Below are positions 44,587 to 54,808 of a stretch of DNA of 64,000 nt, in pieces. The position numbers and the translations under genes are program-made. This stretch comes from Oncomelania hupensis (Eukaryota; Mollusca; Gastropoda; Littorinimorpha; Pomatiopsidae). The DNA lies in NCBI GenBank assembly GCA_036898135.1, contig CM072525.1:58397049-58461048 (forward strand), in the 5' to 3' direction. The notes below the pieces were generated by a model. The model had not been told where the DNA came from. It did no database searches and worked only from the letters and a program-made list of their open reading frames with translations. Within the stretch, counting starts at the first letter, position 1; every line of letters starts with the position of its first letter.

Positions 44587-44975
44587 AAGAGGGCTTTAGA
44601 TTTTTTTAGATTTTTTTTAGATTTTAATGCTTTATTGTCCCTTTTTATCGGGAAATTCTGGGCCGCCTCCCCTGTGGAAGGCGTAGTCGCAGCCTGTGGC
44701 GCGCCCAAACCCAACCTACCTAACATTAGTTGTGATTTTTGAAATTTAGAAATTCTTTAAATTTTTGAAATTTTTTGAAATTTTGCTGGGGGAGCAAACC
44801 GGAGTACCCGGAGAAAACCCCCGAGACGTTGCCCGAGTCGAAAGTAAATAATATTCGGAGAAACATAACGCCCCGATGCAGGATCGAACCCACACCTGTC
44901 AGGCGCCATTGGTTTCTGGCCTGTGGACAAGGCAAGTTAGTCCCGCCTTAGCCCACTTGGCCACAACGCTCGCTC
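44587..44975 (-). mobile_element. tRNA-derived SINE, Ser/Leu-type head, in the intron after exon A
   Basis: On the minus strand GTGGCCAAGTGGGCTAAGGC (about 44,944-44,963) is an A box of the Leu/Ser type and GGTTCGATCC (44,881-44,890) a B box, with the long variable region such tRNAs have. The body includes TCCGGGTACTCCGGTTTGC. The 3' side has a CTTTATTGTCCC motif and (TTTAGAT)n-type tail. No convincing TSD. Confidence 0.7.
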
Positions 44976-45023
44976 AAGTGGGTGATAATTTATTCTGTAC
45001 TGATGTTTAATATTTATTTTCAG

Positions 45024-45244
45024 GCAATCATGCCTTGCTTCAAGCTAAGCCGTTGCCAAACTTCAGTTCTCACGTCGAGAGTTTTTTGCTGGGCAAAGAG
45101 TCTGGTGGAGTGGAGAGGGTTTGGTCCCTTATCATTGATGAGGCAGCCAATTACTACTATCATCATTTTCCCGAGTTTAAAGACTAGGGATGCTACCGTA
45201 TCATCGGGTCAAAAATGTACACCAAGTATCCTGCAATCAAGATG
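45024..45244 (+). CDS. CIDE-N-domain gene, exon B, with an in-frame TAG
   Basis: Acceptor TATTTTCAG|GC at 45,023, donor ATG|GTAGGC after 45,244. It joins exon A in phase (G|GC AAT). The product reads NHALLQAKPLPNFSSHVESF, then VERVWSLIIDEAANYYYHHF and PEFKD, then TAG (45,185-45,187), then GCYRIIGSKMYTKYPAIKM. Sense continues past the stop in the same frame and splices in phase to exon C, so the TAG interrupts an otherwise coherent exon: a null allele, a pseudogene or a base error. The K-Y-P pattern resembles animal SAMD3-like proteins (from memory). Confidence 0.7.
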
Positions 45245-45306
45245 GTAGGCACATCCCCTTGGGTTAGTTGTTGTGAATGCTAAAATAGTCAGGATTGTTT
45301 TGCCAA

Positions 45307-45310
<4 letters not shown>

Positions 45311-45378
<68 letters not shown>
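45311..45378. repeat. (CT)n microsatellite in the intron between exons B and C
   Basis: About 34 uninterrupted CT units. Confidence 0.98.
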
Positions 45379-45382
<4 letters not shown>

Positions 45383-45557
45383 GGTTATAAATATCAAATT
45401 GTTCTACAGTTAAAGCATTTGGGATTTAGCATGCTTTTGGACATTACAGGTTATTTGAGTCATCATTATTCATTCTATTTGTTTCATATGTTGTGTAAAG
45501 TGGGTGATAATTTATCTCATGTTTAGTGTTTCCTATGATTTTAACTTTTCTGTCCAG

Positions 45558-45744
45558 AAATTCTTTAATGGAGCGCTTAGTCAGCGGCTGCGGCATATGC
45601 GGCACAGAGAGAAACAGAAGAGTCTACCAGCTTCTGCTGTTGTGCCACCACAGTCACAAGCGAAAACAAGACTGTCGTTCTGTGTTCCAGATGACAGTTC
45701 TCAGCCCAAGGTGTCAGAGGAGGACATTAAAAGACATATCCAAG
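45558..45744 (+). CDS. CIDE-N-domain gene, exon C
   Basis: Acceptor TTTTCTGTCCAG at 45,557, donor CAAG|GTAAAA after 45,744, starting in phase 0 and ending in phase 1. Product KFFNGALSQRLRHMRHREKQ, a basic, probably helical stretch, then a Pro/Ser/Gln-rich linker and VSEEDIKRHIQ. The next intron is 7.65 kb because it holds an RTE fragment and the full-length LINE. The last base plus exon D completes a GAA codon. Confidence 0.8.
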
Positions 45745-45763
45745 GTAAAAAGATATTGTGTGT

Positions 45764-46119
45764 CCTATCCTATCCTATCCTGTCCCGTAACCCGGAAGTC
45801 GTAGAGGCACCACAGATGATCGTTTAACCAGCATACTCCATCTTTCTCTGTCCTCAGCAGCCCTGATGGCTTCGCTCAGTGTCAAACCAGTCCATTCTCG
45901 AATGTTGTCCTCCCACCTCTTTCTCGGTCTCCCTCTTCTTCTACCTCCTTGCACTGTGCCTTGCAGAATAGTCTTTGCAAGGCCTGATGATCTGGTGACA
46001 TGGCCATACCATCGGAGTTTCCGTTTCTTCACCACTGTAAGCAGGTCATCGTGTTGTCCAATGGCTTGCGTGATGGTCTGTCGGACTTCGTCGTTGGTGA
46101 TGTGTTGTGTATAGGAAGT
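45764..46119 (-). mobile_element. 5'-truncated RTE copy with 11-bp TSD
   Basis: 356 bp, minus strand: C-terminal 110 or so residues of the RTE protein (RRRGRPRKRWEDNIREWTG) and the (GGATA)n tail at 45,764-45,781. ATATTGTGTGT flanks it at 45,753-45,763 and 46,120-46,130. It is closely similar to the intact element at 23,576-26,937. It lies in the intron after exon C, antisense to the gene. Confidence 0.93.
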
Positions 46120-46229
46120 ATATTGTGTGTGCAATGCACAAATGGCTGACAGTATGTTTGTGAGCAGGCATGCTTTATTTTAGTTTGCACTGCCTCTAAA
46201 CTTGTTTCTTTGTGCCTTAATCACTGTTG

Positions 46230-46864
46230 GCCCCCACGGGCTCGGCTCCGCGCGCCGGGGGTGGACCCCATGCCTCTCTCTGGCTGGGTGACCAAGTTGC
46301 CTACCCCTTTTTCTTCTCTTTTGTCTTGTTTCTGTCTTATTGGTCCTTTCACCTATATTCTCTTCACCCTAAAATTCTCCCAGTATACTATGCAGTTTTG
46401 ACTCCCTTTCTTCTGCCTTACCGGACTTTCCCTGTCTTCTTTTTCCCCATCATTCCTTCTTTTTCTACCCTTCTTTTTCTCTGTGGCCTTCTCTTGGCCC
46501 CCTGCGTTTGCCGTGCAGGGCAACCCGTGTCGGGGGAGAATGGGATCCTGGAGGTTGAGGTCACTGAGGGACTGTGGTCCCTCACACTAACACACCTCTT
46601 TGGCCCGGACTTCTCCTAGACGGGAGGCTGGCGTGGCCCGCGTCAGTCAAGCGGCTGGTCGTGTATTGCCCTAGCTCTGCTAGAAGGCTGCGGCTCATGG
46701 GTCAAACTTGAACAAAACCGTAGTGGCAGTGCGGGATTGTCTGGGTGTATATCCCCCCTGTAGCCCTGGTGCGCTCCCTTGCTGGATTTTCCGCTTGGAC
46801 GCATCCCCTTGTTGGACTCCGTGGTGGGTGGGGAGCAGGGGGGATGAATTCATAAATTAATAAC
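46230..46864 (+). promoter_or_regulatory. LINE 5' UTR, presumed internal promoter
   Basis: This is the non-coding leader between the TSD and the ORF1 start. It opens with a GC-rich segment (CGGGCTCGGCTCCGCGCGCC) and is then C/T-rich. No TATA box precedes the 5' end, and LINEs of this type usually carry their promoter inside the transcribed leader. That role is inferred from position only. A spurious open frame (46,227-46,619) overlaps it. Confidence 0.5.
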
Positions 46865-48325
46865 ATGGCTTCCACAAATAAACGACGACTGCGTGATGAC
46901 GGACCGGACTCGGACACGGACAGTGACATGGACACGAGACAGAAAGCTTGTGCATCGGGGGTAGAAGGGGCCTGGCCTCGTTTTTTGGTTGTAGAGGGGG
47001 CGGATCCGGCTATGCCACTAGGCAAGCTGTCTCCGTTCGCAATACAGAAGGGTTTTCAATCCGTTTGCACAATCGGGTTCAAAGATGTGAAAAAACTGAG
47101 ATCTGGGGCCTACCTGGTGGAGTGCTCAACCAAAAGGGCATCGGATAGTCTTCTAAAGAGGGATTCGACTGTCTTCGTTGATAGACAAATCAAAGTTTCT
47201 GTGCATGGACGGTTGAATTCCTCCAAGGGAGTCATCCGATGTCAGGATTTGATCGACATGTCAGAATTGGAAATCCGTGGTGAGCTCTCCAGCCAGGGGG
47301 TCACAGCAGTCCAGCGGGTCTTCGTCACCAAGGGATCCCAACGTATCCCCACCAACACACTTTTTGTGACCTTCGCTATGGCCAAATTGCCGGAGTCACT
47401 CAAGGTGGGGTACCTTAGGGTGAAGGTGACGCCGTTTGTACCATCACCGTTGCGATGCTACCGGTGCCAAAGATTTGGTCACGGTAGCAAGAACTGTAAA
47501 AGCAAGGAAATATGTCGTGATTGTGGTAAAGAGAAACACGAAAACGAATGCAAAAATCCGATTTGCTGTGTGAATTGCGCCGGGAATCATTCGTCCAGCT
47601 CCAAAGACTGTCCTCAGTGGCAGTTGGAGCTGGAAATCCAAAAGGTGCGGGCCACTGAGAGTTGCTCCTTTGGCGACGCAAGGAAAAAAGTTCTTGCAAG
47701 TAGGCCGGTGCTTAAAGAGAGGTCCTTTGCGGCTGTGGCGGGTTCCACATCTCATGTGGAACCTAGCGCACACCCGACAATGGACACTGCCATGAGTAAA
47801 ATAACACAGATTTTGGAAACGTTGTGCAAACGGATGGATACTCTCGAAAAGATGCTTGCTTTGTTTGCCCAGAAGGGGGTTTCTCCAGCCCCACCGAATC
47901 CACTGGAGAACGTGCCGACGGGCACGTCAAAATCCGTCACTCCAAGCGCGCAGACGGCCGCGCCAATAGCCGTCACTTCTGCCACGAAGGAGGCTAGGCC
48001 TCATGCCACCGCACCAGCAACGACCGGTTTTAGCGACCGGGTAGTTGCTGGGGCGACTAAAATCCTAGTTACCCAACAGAAGAGCGCCAGAGGAGGAGAG
48101 GGAAAGATTGGCAGGGGTGAAGGGGAGAGGGAAGATATAAAATCTGGTGCTGGGGAGAGGGGGAGGAAGTCCGCTGGCAGCTCGGGTTCCGGGTCTTTGA
48201 CAAAGAATCAAAGGCCCGGACCCCTTTCTTCCAAGCCCCAGCAGCCTCTCGAAACGGAGAACCGTTTCGGGGGGTTGATGGAACATGAAGAGATGGACGA
48301 GGGTCCAAAAGATACAGAGACATAA
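46865..48325 (+). CDS. LINE ORF1, zinc-knuckle RNA-binding protein (intact)
   Basis: 486 residues. The N-terminus is charged. A middle region (about residues 55-190) has the fold pattern of the RRM-like domain of I/Jockey ORF1 proteins, though this is inferred from position. Residues 198-249 contain three zinc-knuckle-like motifs: CYRCQRFGHGSKNC (CX2CX4HX4C), CRDCGKEKHENEC (CX2CX4HX3C) and CCVNCAGNHSSSSKDC (variant). The C-terminal 180 residues are Ala/Pro/Ser/Gly-rich and end in an acidic tail. It would coat the element RNA. A 265-bp piece of a related ORF1 is stranded at 19,374-19,638. Confidence 0.92.
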   Translation: MASTNKRRLRDDGPDSDTDSDMDTRQKACASGVEGAWPRFLVVEGADPAMPLGKLSPFAIQKGFQSVCTIGFKDVKKLRSGAYLVECSTKRASDSLLKRDSTVFVDRQIKVSVHGRLNSSKGVIRCQDLIDMSELEIRGELSSQGVTAVQRVFVTKGSQRIPTNTLFVTFAMAKLPESLKVGYLRVKVTPFVPSPLRCYRCQRFGHGSKNCKSKEICRDCGKEKHENECKNPICCVNCAGNHSSSSKDCPQWQLELEIQKVRATESCSFGDARKKVLASRPVLKERSFAAVAGSTSHVEPSAHPTMDTAMSKITQILETLCKRMDTLEKMLALFAQKGVSPAPPNPLENVPTGTSKSVTPSAQTAAPIAVTSATKEARPHATAPATTGFSDRVVAGATKILVTQQKSARGGEGKIGRGEGEREDIKSGAGERGRKSAGSSGSGSLTKNQRPGPLSSKPQQPLETENRFGGLMEHEEMDEGPKDTET

Positions 48326-48339
48326 TTGTGCTCTCGGAG

Positions 48340-51300
48340 ATGAAACTTTTAGCATTCTTTTACTTAATTTTTATGTCCATTTTACAATGGAACATCCGAG
48401 GGATAAGGGCAAATTATGAGGAGCTATGCTGTCTGCTGACAGAGCATCGACCTGAAGTATTGGCCCTTCAGGAAACTCTCCTGTCAGAAAAACATCCTAT
48501 AGATATTACTGGTTATTCCTCTCTAGATTGTTTATCTTCTAGAGGCGTTTCACTCTTTATCCATAGAAATGTCCCATTTAATCCAATTTTACTTAATACA
48601 AGTTTACCAGCAGTTGCAGCTAGAGTATCTCTTTTTAAATCCCTCACAGTTTGTTCTCTATATTTGACACCATCAATAAATGTAACTAAAAGTGAACTTG
48701 AGAATTTGGTCCAACAGTTACCTCCCCCTTTTTTGTTGTTGGGAGATTTTAATGGACGCTCTCCCCTGTGGGGTAGTGATCGTACCGATTCTCAGGGTAA
48801 AATAATTGAAGACATTTTAGACTCGTTAAACCTAGTAACTTTGAACGAGGGTGCTCCAACTTTTTCCTGTTCTAGAACTGCTTCTTTGTCCCACATTGAT
48901 ATATCGATCTGTGATCCCTCCTTACTTTTGGATTTTAAATGGACAGTTTTAGAAGATCTCCATGGCAGCGACCATTTCCCGGTTTTATTAAAACATGATT
49001 CAGATAACCTTGAGCAAACTCATGGCAGGTGGAAACTGAAACAAGCTAACTGGAGTCTGTTTTCTAACCTGTCTGAGGCCCAGCTACGTGCTAAGAACCA
49101 GGAATTTTCAAATGCCTTAGATCCAATACAGCTTTATACTGACATAGTTATTAACAGTGCCAAGGAGTCCATTCCGCAAACTTCGTCAAACCCTCACACA
49201 CTTAAAAAACCCTGGTTTGACGATGAATGTAGAAAACTTCAGCAAGCTCGTAAAAAAGCTTTAAGAACTATGTTTTTACACCCAAGCACTGAAAATAAAC
49301 AAAACCACCAACGTTTGCGAGCGCAATGCCGACAGCTCTTCAAACGAAAGAGAAAGGAATCGTGGAGAGGTTTCTGCTCCACGCTTAATTCCAAAGCGAA
49401 ACTGTCGAAGGTGTGGAAAGTAGTCCGCAAACTCAAAAATAGAAGTAACAAACAGGTGAGCCCATGCCTTACTGTGCAGGGTGACGTAATCGGAGATAAA
49501 AAATTAGTAGCTGATCTTTTGGCTTCTTCTTTTGCTGCAAATTCTTCCTCTGAAAATTATTCTGTCCCTTTTCAAACAGTTAAAACCCGTAAAGAAAAAC
49601 AACAGTTAAATTTTACCTCCGATAATTCTGAAGATTACAACATTCCATTTTCATTAGTCGAGCTTGATGATGCAATTAACAAAAGTGCAGATTCAGCAGT
49701 TGGACCGGATGATGTACATTATCAATTTCTCAGACATTTAACAAGGTACTCACGGTCTCAACTGCTGGACATCTTCAATCAGCTCTGGATCACTGGCACC
49801 TTTCCTCCCTCCTGGAGAAAGGCCATTATTGTACCCATCCCTAAACCCGGCAAAGACCATACTAACCCGACAAACTATAGACCAATAGCCTTAACGTCTT
49901 GCTTATGCAAGACGCTAGAAAGAATGGTTTATTCTCGTTTACTGTGGTATCTAGAAACAAATAATATTTTATCCAACACTCAGTGTGGCTTTCGAAGTGG
50001 TCGAAGTACTGTTGACCACCTGGTGCGACTGGAAACTTTTATCCGTAACGCGTTCGTCCAGGGTGAACATGTCGTTGCCATCATGTTTGATTTGGAAAAG
50101 GCTTATGATACCACATGGAAATATGGCATTCTTTCAGATTTACAAGAAATGGGTTTGAAGGGACATTTACCTCTGTTTATATCCAATTTTCTAACGGACA
50201 GAATTTTTCAGTTTAAGGTTGGGGGATCTTTGTCAGATACGAGAGAACAAGAGATGGGAGTGCCTCAGGGTAGCATCTTGTCTCCCTTGCTGTTTAATAT
50301 TAAAATAAATAACATTGTTCGTTCCGTTAAACGGGGAATTGACAATTCTTTATTTGTCGACGATTTTGCATTGGTAGCCAAAGGTAAAACTTTGGCATCT
50401 GCAGAACGTCAGCTACAGTTATGTGTCAAGGCCGTTGAAGACTGGGTTTTACAAAATGGTTTTAAATTTTCTGAAGCAAAAACTGAATGTATTCACTTTT
50501 CCCAGCACCGGGGAATTATTCAAGACCCTACTATTCTCCTCAATAAAACTCCAATAGAGGCGGTCAAACAAGTCAAATTTTTGGGTGTTATTTTTGATCA
50601 AAAGCTATCTTTCATTCCTCATCTGAAAATTTTGAAAACTAAATGTCAACAGGCCTGCAATTTGCTCAAGGTTATCAGTGGTACAGACTGGGGTGCTGAC
50701 AAGAAAACTTTATTGCTGTTATATCGTTCTTTAATTAGATCCAAGTTAGACTATGGTTGCATTGTCTATGGTTCTGCTAGAAAATCTTATCTTAAGATGC
50801 TAGATCCAGTTGCCCATCAGGCACTACGTATTGCTTTGGGTGCGTTTCGCACTTCCCCTTGTGAAAGCCTTTATGTGGAAGCTAACGAACCCCCGCTGGA
50901 GCTGAGACGTACAAAATTGTCAATGAATTACTATTTAAAATTAAAAACTGATCCTATGAACCCTGCTTATGACTGTGTTTTCAACCCAGATTTTGTTCAG
51001 AAATTTGAATCCAAACCTAACACAATCCCTCCGTTTGGCATCAGAATGCAAGTTCATCTGGAAAAAGCAGGCATTGATGTTGCTTCCATCAACGACGATG
51101 AACTTCGGACTGAAGCTCCCCCATGGAAATTATGTACCCCAAACATTAATTGGCAGTTGTCCGCTTTCCTTAAAAACAATACCTCTGAAACCGTATATAA
51201 CCAACTTTATTTAGAACAGTGTGCATTATACCCAGGATATGAACAACTTTTTACAGACGGGTCAAAGAAAGGAGATTCAGTTGCTGCTGCGTCTGTCTCT

Positions 51301-52059
51301 GAGAGACACTTTGACCAGCCTTTGCAACAGCGTTTACCTGATTTTTGTTCTGTTTATACAGCTGAGCTCAAGGCAATTCATTTAGCTCTGAAACAAGTTT
51401 ATCAATCCAAAAGAACCTCATTTTTAATCATGTCCGATTCATTGTCAGCACTTCAGGCTCTTTCCACGAGAAAGATATCACACCCTTTTCTGGCAGAGAT
51501 CCATGACCTCCATACACAACTTGTTTCTGAGGGTAAAAAGATAGTTTTTATGTGGGTCCCTGGTCACATGGGCATCCGCGGCAATATTGCAGTAGACAGA
51601 GCGGCTAAAGATGCTCTACATCTCGATTTCCCTCCAGAGATTTTCCAGTTTGTGCCCTACTCTGACCTACGTTGTATGACTGGATCTTATTGTAAACGAC
51701 TGTGGCAGACTGACTGGTCTAACCATGTCAACAACAAATTATTTCAAATTCTTCCCGATTTGTCCACTTCTTTGCCTAACTTTGCATCCACTCGCAAAGA
51801 AGAAACAGTGTTATCTCGCCTTCATATTGGGCATACTTATGTCACCCACAGTTTCCTTTTAAAAGGAGAAGAACCACCATGGTGCTTTGCATGCGATCAA
51901 TCCTTTTCCGTTCGACATTTCATGTCTGAGTGTGCTGATTTGATTGAGGAAAGGGAAACATATTTTGGTTCCATACCTTTCAAAGAGATTTTTAAAGTAT
52001 GTAATGGTCAACATCTGTTTCAATTTTTACATGATGTTGGTTTGTTTTATCGCATATAA
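48340..52059 (+). CDS. LINE ORF2, endonuclease-RT-RNase H polyprotein (intact)
   Basis: 1,239 residues from the first ATG (an in-frame GTG lies 12 nt earlier). The endonuclease has QWNIRG, GDFNGR (135-140) and SDHFP (S210, D211, H212). RT has VGPDDVHY, NYRPIALTS, FDLEKAYDTTWK, GVPQGSILSPLLFN and FVDD (D674, D675). RNase H has D973 (FTDGS), E1009 (TAELK), D1033 (MSDSLS) and D1086 (IAVDRAAKDA), the full set of acidic residues. Near the C-terminus CFACDQSFSVRHFMSEC (from C1182) is a CX2CX7HX4C zinc-binding-like motif. It starts 14 nt after the ORF1 stop, so reinitiation or a similar mechanism is likely for its translation. Confidence 0.95.
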   Translation: MKLLAFFYLIFMSILQWNIRGIRANYEELCCLLTEHRPEVLALQETLLSEKHPIDITGYSSLDCLSSRGVSLFIHRNVPFNPILLNTSLPAVAARVSLFKSLTVCSLYLTPSINVTKSELENLVQQLPPPFLLLGDFNGRSPLWGSDRTDSQGKIIEDILDSLNLVTLNEGAPTFSCSRTASLSHIDISICDPSLLLDFKWTVLEDLHGSDHFPVLLKHDSDNLEQTHGRWKLKQANWSLFSNLSEAQLRAKNQEFSNALDPIQLYTDIVINSAKESIPQTSSNPHTLKKPWFDDECRKLQQARKKALRTMFLHPSTENKQNHQRLRAQCRQLFKRKRKESWRGFCSTLNSKAKLSKVWKVVRKLKNRSNKQVSPCLTVQGDVIGDKKLVADLLASSFAANSSSENYSVPFQTVKTRKEKQQLNFTSDNSEDYNIPFSLVELDDAINKSADSAVGPDDVHYQFLRHLTRYSRSQLLDIFNQLWITGTFPPSWRKAIIVPIPKPGKDHTNPTNYRPIALTSCLCKTLERMVYSRLLWYLETNNILSNTQCGFRSGRSTVDHLVRLETFIRNAFVQGEHVVAIMFDLEKAYDTTWKYGILSDLQEMGLKGHLPLFISNFLTDRIFQFKVGGSLSDTREQEMGVPQGSILSPLLFNIKINNIVRSVKRGIDNSLFVDDFALVAKGKTLASAERQLQLCVKAVEDWVLQNGFKFSEAKTECIHFSQHRGIIQDPTILLNKTPIEAVKQVKFLGVIFDQKLSFIPHLKILKTKCQQACNLLKVISGTDWGADKKTLLLLYRSLIRSKLDYGCIVYGSARKSYLKMLDPVAHQALRIALGAFRTSPCESLYVEANEPPLELRRTKLSMNYYLKLKTDPMNPAYDCVFNPDFVQKFESKPNTIPPFGIRMQVHLEKAGIDVASINDDELRTEAPPWKLCTPNINWQLSAFLKNNTSETVYNQLYLEQCALYPGYEQLFTDGSKKGDSVAAASVSERHFDQPLQQRLPDFCSVYTAELKAIHLALKQVYQSKRTSFLIMSDSLSALQALSTRKISHPFLAEIHDLHTQLVSEGKKIVFMWVPGHMGIRGNIAVDRAAKDALHLDFPPEIFQFVPYSDLRCMTGSYCKRLWQTDWSNHVNNKLFQILPDLSTSLPNFASTRKEETVLSRLHIGHTYVTHSFLLKGEEPPWCFACDQSFSVRHFMSECADLIEERETYFGSIPFKEIFKVCNGQHLFQFLHDVGLFYRI

Positions 52060-52343
52060 ATCGTATCGACATGTTTTGTTTAGTTTGGATTTTATTGTTA
52101 GGACTGAATTTAGTGATTTGATTGAAGAAAGAGATTATATTTTTAATACATCAGTTTTAAAGAAGTCTCTTAAAGAGGTGTCATGTGAAAGTTTGTGTAT
52201 TTAAGAGTAACAGGCTTGTTTTTTAAGACTTGAATCATTTTATAATATTTTAAGATAACGTCTCTCTGGTCCTGATTTGGCTCGGAAGAGTCCGCTGGAC
52301 CTAAAGCAATAACCTTGTATTGTATTGTATTGAATCACTGTTG

Positions 52344-53396
52344 ACTCACTCAGTCACTAGAGAATAAGACGAAAAGAAAAAACACCCGCATACTTAGTAA
52401 AGTGCCGTTGATTTGATTTTTGTATTTGAATATTATATATATATATATTGGTAATCACGAGGGATAAGGGAAGGGTTCGTACAACTGACTAGACCAAAAC
52501 GATCAAAGAACCTTCTCAAGATGGCTTAGAGACACAACGGCAGCAGTAAGTTGCTAAAAATACACATATTTGTGTGCACTGCAGTCGTACCGTTCTGAAT
52601 GTATAGAATAAGAATGTCTAGATTTGCAAAAAACAAGCTACGTGAGTGAAAGCTATGGCTGAGGTAGTCCATAAAAAGTCGTTCAGATCTAAGCATATGG
52701 CCTGATTGTTTTCTTGTGGCATTGTATTTTTAATGATAGCGTGGGCAAAGTACCTTTCTATGTCTGTGTGAATAAAGCAACTAATTCTTAAATATTGCAT
52801 TGAAGTGCTGGAGGAGCAGCTACAACTGCCAGATAACTTTAGTTTTTAGTGCACAAATGTAAATGCTGCAGAAGTCTGTGTCTCTGAAGGAGTCAAACTG
52901 AAACTTGAAAATGACGGCCATCACTCTGTACTCGGGGTGTGGCTGGCATATTTACGTGATCCTAGTCCCATTAAAAAAAAACATTGAGTATGTGTTAAAA
53001 ACTTGATAAAAACCAAGATGCTGAAAACTGGCAACTTTGCAGAACTGACTGAAAACTGACTGTAGTTTGAAGTAAAGCTCCTCCATACACTGTTTTAGAC
53101 CATTAGTCAAGATTGTCCTAACCAAGTGCGAAATAGCCTCTGAGGCAGGGGAGAAATACAAAATGGGCTGTATTGTACACATTCGATTTGATGTACAAGT
53201 TATCTTTCATCAAGGTAATGTATGTGGATTAAACAGCATAAACTGACCCCTCGGGGGGAAAAAATGAAATTAAAAAAAAAAAAAAGAAGTGAAAATCGCA
53301 TCATAGTTCTATAAATAATGTTACCAAATGGAATGTGTGAAGCATATTTTCTTAGCTGTTTATACTTGTGTGAAATGTTTTGGAATTTTGTCTCAG
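52344..53396. other. Intron remainder, no feature beyond simple repeats
   Basis: This is the host intron between the LINE and exon D of the CIDE-N gene. A (TA)n stretch lies at 52,435-52,450 and an A-run near 53,271-53,285. Open frames at 52,618-52,800 and 53,200-53,727 (-) show no domain. Confidence 0.6.
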
Positions 53397-53563
53397 AACT
53401 TGAAAAAGAGTGGGCCAAAGGGCCAGGGAGGAGAAATGCAGAGCACATCAAACACCTCTTTGATGCCACTGTTAGTGACAGGGACAGTTTCCTGACAGCA
53501 GAAAGCAGTGGTGCATACGGCATTTTATTCAAGAGGTACCCGTGCTTTGAAGAAGGGCAATAC
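53397..53563 (+). CDS. CIDE-N-domain gene, exon D
   Basis: Acceptor TTTTGTCTCAG at 53,396, donor TAC|GTAAGT after 53,563. Starts in phase 1, ends in phase 0, joining exon C as Q-E-L-E-K. Product ELEKEWAKGPGRRNAEHIKH, then LFDATVSDRDSFLTAESSG and ILFKRYPCFEEGQY. The pattern of a conserved tryptophan, R-R-N and K/R-Y-P-x-F recalls the C-terminal region of SAMD3-like animal proteins, again from memory. No lesion seen in this exon. Confidence 0.78.
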
Positions 53564-53661
53564 GTAAGTGTGTCTTTTGTTTTGTTTGGCACATTATAAT
53601 AGCATAAAAGACCAAAATCTACCGTGCAGCTTAAGACTGAATATACAATGCAGCCTAACAC

Positions 53662-54808
53662 CATCCTATCCCATAACTCGGAGGTCGTAGGGGCACCCCA
53701 GATGATCATATAACCAGCTTGCTCCATCTTTCCCTGTCCTCAGCAACCCTGATTGTTTCGCTCAGTGTCAAACCAGTCCATTCTCGAATGTTGTCCTCCC
53801 ACCTCTTTTTCGGTCTCCCTCTTCTACCTCCTTGCACTGCCTTGCAGGATGGTCTTTGCAAGACCTGATGATCTGGTGACGTGGCCATACCATCGGAGTT
53901 TACGTTTTTCCACCTCAGTGAGCAGGTCATCATGTTGTCCAATGGCTTGTGTGATGGTCTGTCGGACTTCGTCGTTGGTGATGTGCTGGGTATAGGAAAT
54001 GCCCAGAAGTCTTCTGTAGCACCTCATCTCCATGCTTTGTATTCTTCGTTGGAGATCTGCTGTGAGGGTCCATGTTTCGCAAGCATATAGAAAGATGGAG
54101 ATGACAAGGGAGCGCTGCAGCCTTACCTTGGAATGTAGACTGATGGTCCTGTCTTTCCAAATTGGCTTCAACCTCGCCAGGGCAGCAGTTGTTTGTGCGA
54201 TCCTGGAGAGGACTTCCTGTCGGGACCCATTGTCTGATACAATGACTCCTAAATATTTGAAGCTATGCACTGTGTTGAGGGATTGGCCTTGGACTTTGAT
54301 GTCCGCGTTGATGCCATTGGTGTTGTTGGTCATCAATTTGGTATTCTCTGCACTGATTTCCATTCCATAGGCTCTGGAGGTGGTGTCAAGCCTCTGTACC
54401 AGCTGTTCAAGTTCTTGTTCCTCTCCAGCCACCCATCAATGTCATCCGCAAAACGAAGGTTGGAGATTGCTCTTCCCCCTATGCTGACTGTGCCTTCGTG
54501 GTCTGCAAGGGCATCTGACATGATGCGCTCTAGGAAGATGTTAAAGGGTGTTGGAGAGAGTAGGCATCACTGACGCACACCGATTGTTGTTCTGAACCAG
54601 TTTCCGATGGCGCTGTTGTGGAGGACTGCACTGGTAGCCTTGTCATACAGGCTTTTGATGACTTCAATAATTTTAGGGCTGATGTTGTACACTCTCATGG
54701 TTGCCCACAGAGCTTCATGCCAGACTCGGTCAAACGCCTTTTTGAAGTCTACGAACACATGATATAGATGTTGTTGGTGCTGTAGGTATTTCTCGCAGAT
54801 TATTCTAG
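53662..54808 (-). mobile_element. 5'-truncated RTE copy with 13-bp TSD
   Basis: 1,147 bp, minus strand, covering RT from ICEKYLQHQQHLYHVF through GVRQ, FADD and the C-terminal RRGRPKKRWEDN block. TGCAGCCTAACAC flanks it at 53,649-53,661 and 54,809-54,821. The coding sequence is broken: GVRQ is followed by a stop where the intact copy has glycine, and the frame shifts near the FADD region and near the C-terminus. The tail is reduced to CCATCCTATCCC. It lies in the intron after exon D, antisense to the gene. Confidence 0.95.

Larger units (their letters stand above)
46230..52332 (+). mobile_element. Full-length RNase H LINE (I-like) with 11-bp TSD
   Basis: 6.1 kb between AATCACTGTTG at 46,219-46,229 and 52,333-52,343. 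Layout: GC-rich 5' UTR (46,230-46,864), ORF1 (46,865-48,325), 14-nt gap, ORF2 (48,340-52,059), 3' UTR ending …GAAGAGTCCGCTGGACCTAA, and a (TTGTA)n tail. No stops or frameshifts in either ORF. ORF1 zinc knuckles plus APE-RT-RNase H in ORF2 place it in the I group of non-LTR elements (snail Nimbus elements are similar in layout). It sits in sense orientation in an intron of the CIDE-N gene. By sequence it could be autonomous and recently mobile. Confidence 0.95.
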
